Assembly: GCA_017354095.1 (NCBI GenBank)
Contig: JAFMRP010000242.1
Span: 1-7,017, forward strand
DNA length: 7,017 nucleotides
Direction: 5' to 3'
From: Ktedonobacteraceae bacterium
GTDB lineage: Bacteria; Chloroflexota; Ktedonobacteria; Ktedonobacterales; Ktedonobacteraceae
Shown: positions 4,428 to 7,017 of the stretch, piece after piece
Numbering within the stretch: the stretch's first letter is position 1
Layout: every line of letters begins with the position of its first letter
Translations under genes and position numbers: made by a program
Notes under the pieces: model-generated
The model's input: the letters and a program-made list of their open reading frames with translations, nothing else
Databases searched by the model: none
What the model was told of the DNA's origin: nothing

Positions 4428-6698
4428 TTAGCGAGGATAGGTCCAGGGGCTGCCGTATTTTTTCCAGAGCAGCTCGTTGTCCACCAGTTGCTCGATCCGC
4501 TCTATGGCCAGCATCTGGAGCAGCCCGCCCTGCTTCAGACAGTACAGGATGCGGTCATGAAACTCTTTGAGCGATATCAAGTCGCTGCGATAGCCGCTCT
4601 CACGCATGTGCCAGAAGAGCTCCTGATGGCCCTTTTTCTGCAAAAAGCGCAGCATGTGGCGCAGCCGTTCGAACTGCCGCTTCGGACTCAATCTCCAATC
4701 CGTGTTTTCCTCATCCTCATCCTTGTCTGATGTGGGTGATGTAGCTAATGTAGGTAAAATTCCCCCTTTTTCTGCTTCTTCTTTTTTCTCTCTTTTTTCT
4801 TCCTGGTCAGGGGGAGTAGAATATGTCTGTTTTGTATCTACACCGTCTACACCAGTAATGGAGAAATGAGCGTGAGATGGCATGGCAGGCCGTGTGGAAT
4901 GGGTGTAGTTAGTGCTGCCTATCTCTGAAGCTATTTTACACTGATCTACACCAGACCTATTGGTATCTACACCGCTTTCAGGCGTAGCAGCTTCTGCTAC
5001 ACTTGCTACACTTTCACTACTGGCGGTCCCCTTAGCCGCGAGGGCTCTTTGCTGGCGAGCCAGGTCTATCTGCATGAGCAGCCTGTTACAGGCTTCCAGT
5101 TCTTCGTCGATATCTGCTGGCTCCTCCTGCTCGTCGTCAGGCTCGGGTTGCTCCTCAAGAAGCGCAGGCTGCTGGAGAACAGGGGTTTTTGTCTCTGGGA
5201 GATCAATGGCTGCTTCAAAGTCAACGTGATCCTCTTCTGTGCTGCGCAGAAGCCATCTACTCCCCTTTTTGTTACGTGGCAATTTTTGTGCATCGATGCC
5301 CTGTCCGCGCAGTGCCGGAGCGATGCGGCTGAGATGCCCGCTCAGGCGAGTTTCGAGCTTTGGGGTGATGCGGGAATCGCGATACTCCTCGTATTGCATG
5401 AGTTGTTCGAGCAGTTCGCGTGTTGAGCCTTCCCAACTGGCGCGTCCCTCCATAAATTGCGCCAGCGCCTGGGCGACCGGCGAGGATTCCATGACGATGC
5501 TGGTGGCGTTTTGCTGGTTGGTGTTGTAGGCGTTCAGGAACGTTCCTTTCGGCCAGCCGAGCGCCTCCTCCGCCGAGGTGACCCAGCAGGCAAAGTCGGC
5601 CATGCGCGGCGGGTTTTTCAGGTGCGTGTCCCGGTGGTTGCGCAGGGCTGCCACGACGATATTCAGCAGCGCGCCAAGCAGCCGGGGGCGCAGTTGCTCA
5701 AAGCTGGCGTCGATAGCGCCTTCGGTGCGATAGGTCTGTGGTGGCTCCAGGGTGACGTGCATGGTGCGGCTGAGCAGGTCGGACTGCCCGATCAGTCCAT
5801 CCTCAATGCCGTTCAGGATGACTGGCCGCCGGGCGCTGAACACGGTTTCCTGGTCGTTGCTATACAATGTCCTGGTGGCGAAGCCGTTGCCGGTTGCCAT
5901 CCTGCACAGCACGTCGCTGAACTCACGCGAGATGGACGACAGGTTGTCGAAGGCCAGGATCATGTTATTGTGCGCGGCAATCGCGACATCGCGCATATCT
6001 CGTGGTGTGGAGCGGGCCGGGGCGATATGTGGATCAACAAGGTTTCTCAGCAGGGCCGTCGCTTTTGATTTGCCGCTCCCCTGCTCACCGTTGAGGCAGA
6101 GCACCGGATAGGGGCCGGTCGGGTGAAACGTACCGAGCAGCCAGCTCACCAGCAGGATAAAGCTGCGCTCGTCTTTGACATTGATGATATCGCGCAGCTC
6201 CTGAAGCGTGCCGCCGCTTACCGGCTCCGGCAGGGCCAGCATGCCAGAGGTGCGTAGAAAATCGACCGGCGAACTGGCCAGCACATGCCAGCCCTGCCCG
6301 GTAATCTCCACGCAGCGCCTCTGCTCGTCGGCCAGGTCGAGGTAGAGACGATGCTCTCTGGCCGCGATACGGATGGCGACCTGCGTTGTCTCGCCCTTGA
6401 AGGCCGCGTCGGCGACGATCCCGCTCAGCACCAGCGCCAGCGCTTCGGTCGGGGGTGGCGTCTCATAATGTGCCTTGTAGGCGTGAATAAGCCAGCGCCT
6501 GAACGCACCTCCCTTCTCCTCCAGCGGAACAATTTCTTCGTGCTCATTGAATGGGATGCGGGCGTACAGGATGCCTTCAGGCGTTCTGAGGTAACGGGCG
6601 GTTGCGGCGATCTCTTGCAGGCGAGCCGTGGTCGATGGCTCTTTGCTTTTGGTCTGTTTGGGGATGTTGATCGCTATAGCTGATTGTTGCACTACCAT
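4428..6698 (-). CDS. P-loop ATPase of primase/helicase (D5/SF3-like) type with repetitive linker and extra C-terminal domain
   Basis: This 756-residue protein is of a family usually annotated only as ATP-binding protein. An N-terminal domain (about 30-170: ARYLRTPEGILYARIPF, IAAREHRLYLDLADEQRRCVEITGQGWHVL) precedes the ATPase: Walker A GEQGSGKS (204-211, K210), Walker B ILAFDN (247-252, D251), a sensor-1-like RRPVILNGIED (N296) and a candidate arginine finger in DLLSRTMHV (R311). A late LSGHLSRIAPALRGQGID motif and RWLLR (about 452-485) are where relatives normally end. The relatives resemble viral D5 and plasmid or phage replication ATPases, so ATP-driven DNA work is likely but unproven. Residues 490-670 are an acidic, low-complexity linker containing SGVD and GVDGVD repeats. 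Residues 670-756 are a basic-aromatic helical domain, perhaps winged-helix. The start is the ATG at 6698, with a near-ideal Shine-Dalgarno; the frame extends to TTG 6755 with no comparable site. No primase, recombinase or repressor lies beside it within the window. Confidence 0.82.
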   Translation of the reverse strand: MVVQQSAIAINIPKQTKSKEPSTTARLQEIAATARYLRTPEGILYARIPFNEHEEIVPLEEKGGAFRRWLIHAYKAHYETPPPTEALALVLSGIVADAAFKGETTQVAIRIAAREHRLYLDLADEQRRCVEITGQGWHVLASSPVDFLRTSGMLALPEPVSGGTLQELRDIINVKDERSFILLVSWLLGTFHPTGPYPVLCLNGEQGSGKSKATALLRNLVDPHIAPARSTPRDMRDVAIAAHNNMILAFDNLSSISREFSDVLCRMATGNGFATRTLYSNDQETVFSARRPVILNGIEDGLIGQSDLLSRTMHVTLEPPQTYRTEGAIDASFEQLRPRLLGALLNIVVAALRNHRDTHLKNPPRMADFACWVTSAEEALGWPKGTFLNAYNTNQQNATSIVMESSPVAQALAQFMEGRASWEGSTRELLEQLMQYEEYRDSRITPKLETRLSGHLSRIAPALRGQGIDAQKLPRNKKGSRWLLRSTEEDHVDFEAAIDLPETKTPVLQQPALLEEQPEPDDEQEEPADIDEELEACNRLLMQIDLARQQRALAAKGTASSESVASVAEAATPESGVDTNRSGVDQCKIASEIGSTNYTHSTRPAMPSHAHFSITGVDGVDTKQTYSTPPDQEEKREKKEEAEKGGILPTLATSPTSDKDEDEENTDWRLSPKRQFERLRHMLRFLQKKGHQELFWHMRESGYRSDLISLKEFHDRILYCLKQGGLLQMLAIERIEQLVDNELLWKKYGSPWTYPR
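4740..5010. repeat. Cluster of nine TGTAG/CTACA pentamers inside the ATPase gene (iteron-like)
   Basis: CTACA occurs at 4838, 4847, 4946, 4967, 4997 and 5006; its complement TGTAG occurs at 4740, 4749 and 4904 (start positions). Three pairs are exactly 9 bp apart and one pair is 21 bp apart. Four copies extend to the octamer tctacacc (4837, 4846, 4945, 4966). About 0.5 copies would be expected by chance in this length. The forward copies encode GVD or SVA. The inverted ones are read in two further frames (TAC in NYT; ACA in PT and AT), so the protein sequence alone does not explain them. GC falls to 33-45% in lines sampled here. Confidence 0.6.
4760..4804. repeat. Homopyrimidine/homopurine tract in the ATPase linker region
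   Basis: The plus strand is all pyrimidine from 4760 to 4804 except for one G at 4774, including two T6 runs. In the gene it encodes the Glu/Lys-rich stretch EEKREKKEEAEK. It lies between two groups of TGTAG pentamers and forms the lowest-GC part of the gene (about 33% in 4741-4800). Confidence 0.6.
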
Positions 6699-6764
6699 TT
6701 CATACCTCCTCCAAATGTCGCAATTGATACTGATGTGCGGCATTTTACCCATCAACTACCATTT
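6691..6764. repeat. Direct repeat actaccattt at and before the ATPase start codon
   Basis: The 10-mer actaccattt occurs at 6691-6700, spanning the start codon, and at 6755-6764, 64 bp away. In the coding direction this is AAATGGTAGT. The upstream copy also contains an ATG but lacks a Shine-Dalgarno. Confidence 0.5.
6704..6712 (-). promoter_or_regulatory. Strong Shine-Dalgarno that fixes the ATPase start
   Basis: On the minus strand GGAGGAGGT precedes the ATG at 6698 by 5 nt (plus-strand acctcctcc). This argues against the upstream in-frame TTG (6755), ATG (6752) and ATG (6743), none of which has a visible ribosome binding site. Confidence 0.75.
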
Positions 6765-6792
6765 ACAGCCGGTATGCAGGCCGGATAACGCG

Positions 6793-6815
6793 CTACAAAT
6801 GTGGCACTACAAATG
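6793..6815. repeat. Tandem ctacaaatg pair upstream of the ATPase
   Basis: The 9-mer ctacaaatg is repeated at 6793-6801 and 6807-6815, 14 bp apart. Both copies contain the CTACA pentamer that is concentrated inside the ATPase gene. Confidence 0.5.
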
Positions 6816-6868
6816 ACGATCAGCGAGGGAAAACGACTCCTTACTCGATTTATTCAAGAGACCCCCTA

Positions 6869-6899
6869 TATAAGGTAAAACGCCTCTGTTATAAGGTAA
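6869..6899. repeat. Direct repeats TATAAGGTAA spaced 21 bp
   Basis: The 10-mer tataaggtaa occurs at 6869-6878 and 6890-6899. The 21-bp spacing is two helical turns, placing both copies on the same DNA face, as expected for cooperative protein binding. A binding protein is not identifiable here. Confidence 0.5.
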
Positions 6900-6900
6900 T

Positions 6901-6940
6901 ATTCCTTTGCACTATGCAAAAGTGGAATCGTTATGCATAA
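6901..6940. repeat. Pair of palindromes upstream of the ATPase
   Basis: TTTGCA (6906-6911) and TGCAAA (6915-6920) form a perfect inverted repeat with a 3-nt spacer. It is flanked by ATTCC (6901-6905) and GGAAT (6924-6928), also inverted, giving a 28-bp nested dyad with a 3-nt offset on the right. Directly after it, TTATGCATAA (6931-6940) is a perfect 10-bp palindrome. Both could be operator or replication-protein sites. Confidence 0.5.
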
Positions 6941-6954
6941 ATCGCCTTTTCTGG

Positions 6955-7017
6955 CTATATGTTGATCAGGAGCATCCGCTGGCCTAGTGGAATGCTTCCC
7001 AGGAGTGCCAGCTGCCG
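6955..7017 (-). CDS. Possible 3' end of an unidentified upstream gene
   Basis: A minus-strand frame enters from the right edge and ends at a TAG (6955-6957). It reads RQLALLGSIPLGQRMLLINI, which has a protein-like amphipathic character. Twenty codons are too few to identify or prove a gene, and a plus-strand frame from an ATG at 6959 is also open to the edge. Confidence 0.15.
   Translation of the reverse strand, partial: RQLALLGSIPLGQRMLLINI

Larger units (their letters stand above)
6699..7017. other. Gene-poor region upstream of the ATPase
   Basis: No complete gene was found in these 319 bp. The part nearest the ATPase holds its ribosome binding site and short direct repeats. The part at 6841-6960 is AT-rich (about 33-37% GC) with direct repeats and palindromes that look regulatory. 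No convincing sigma-70 promoter for the ATPase was found: TTGCAT and TTATAA occur on the minus strand but 19 bp apart. The extreme right end may contain the tail of another gene. Confidence 0.5.

Noticed and set aside
4772..4806. Two AAAAAAG heptamers on the coding strand, possible dnaX-type -1 slippery sites
   Set aside because: In neither case is the heptamer phased as A AAA AAG in the zero frame, and no downstream stimulatory hairpin was seen. Transcriptional slippage on A6 cannot be excluded but has no support.
4837..5010. CRISPR-like array
   Set aside because: The repeated units are 5-8 bp at irregular spacing within a coding frame, far too short for CRISPR repeats with unique spacers.
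6699..6755. Longer ATPase reading from TTG 6755
   Set aside because: No ribosome binding site precedes it, whereas GGAGGAGGT lies 5 nt before ATG 6698. The added 19 residues run straight through that site.

Overview
This window looks like a chromosomal stretch of a moderately high-GC bacterium. The gene set (an F420-type luciferase-like oxidoreductase, a PAS/PAS histidine kinase, an FAH-family enzyme, and a primase/helicase-like P-loop ATPase of a family I know mainly from Actinobacteria and Chloroflexota) suggests a Ktedonobacteria-like Chloroflexota or an actinobacterium. That placement is an inference from family resemblance; no rRNA or marker gene is present.

Left part (1-2383), ordinary metabolic genes. 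A fumarylacetoacetate-hydrolase-family gene runs off the left edge on the minus strand (1-369). It is divergent from a membrane-anchored NodB-type polysaccharide deacetylase (528-1292, +). The deacetylase converges on an F420-dependent LLM-class oxidoreductase (1349-2242, -), with a GC-rich hairpin between their stop codons. The oxidoreductase has a candidate sigma-70-like promoter with a palindromic, operator-like site at its predicted transcription start.

Middle (2384-4427). A soluble PAS-PAS histidine kinase (2384-3967, -) has no response regulator beside it. Its best promoter overlaps the longer GTG start, which supports the shorter ATG start. Upstream is a gene-free stretch of about 460 bp holding a perfect 9-bp-stem hairpin and a 150-200 bp array of inverted, structured units. 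Two of those units differ by compensatory base changes in their hairpin stems.

Right part (4428-7017). A 756-residue P-loop ATPase (minus strand) consists of a conserved core (about residues 30-486), a repetitive acidic linker, and an extra C-terminal helical domain. The DNA encoding the linker falls to about 33-45% GC against about 68% in sampled lines of the core. It carries nine copies of the pentamer TGTAG/CTACA in 271 bp, several paired at 9-bp spacing, next to a homopyrimidine tract. More copies lie in both flanking intergenic regions. The sequence upstream of the ATPase is AT-rich and contains direct repeats 21 bp apart and two palindromes. Together these make 4174-6940 the most interesting part of the window: a candidate replication or mobile-element module in which the ATPase gene may carry its own iteron-like sites. 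No integrase, transposase, primase, tRNA, rRNA or CRISPR array is visible, so this remains a hypothesis.
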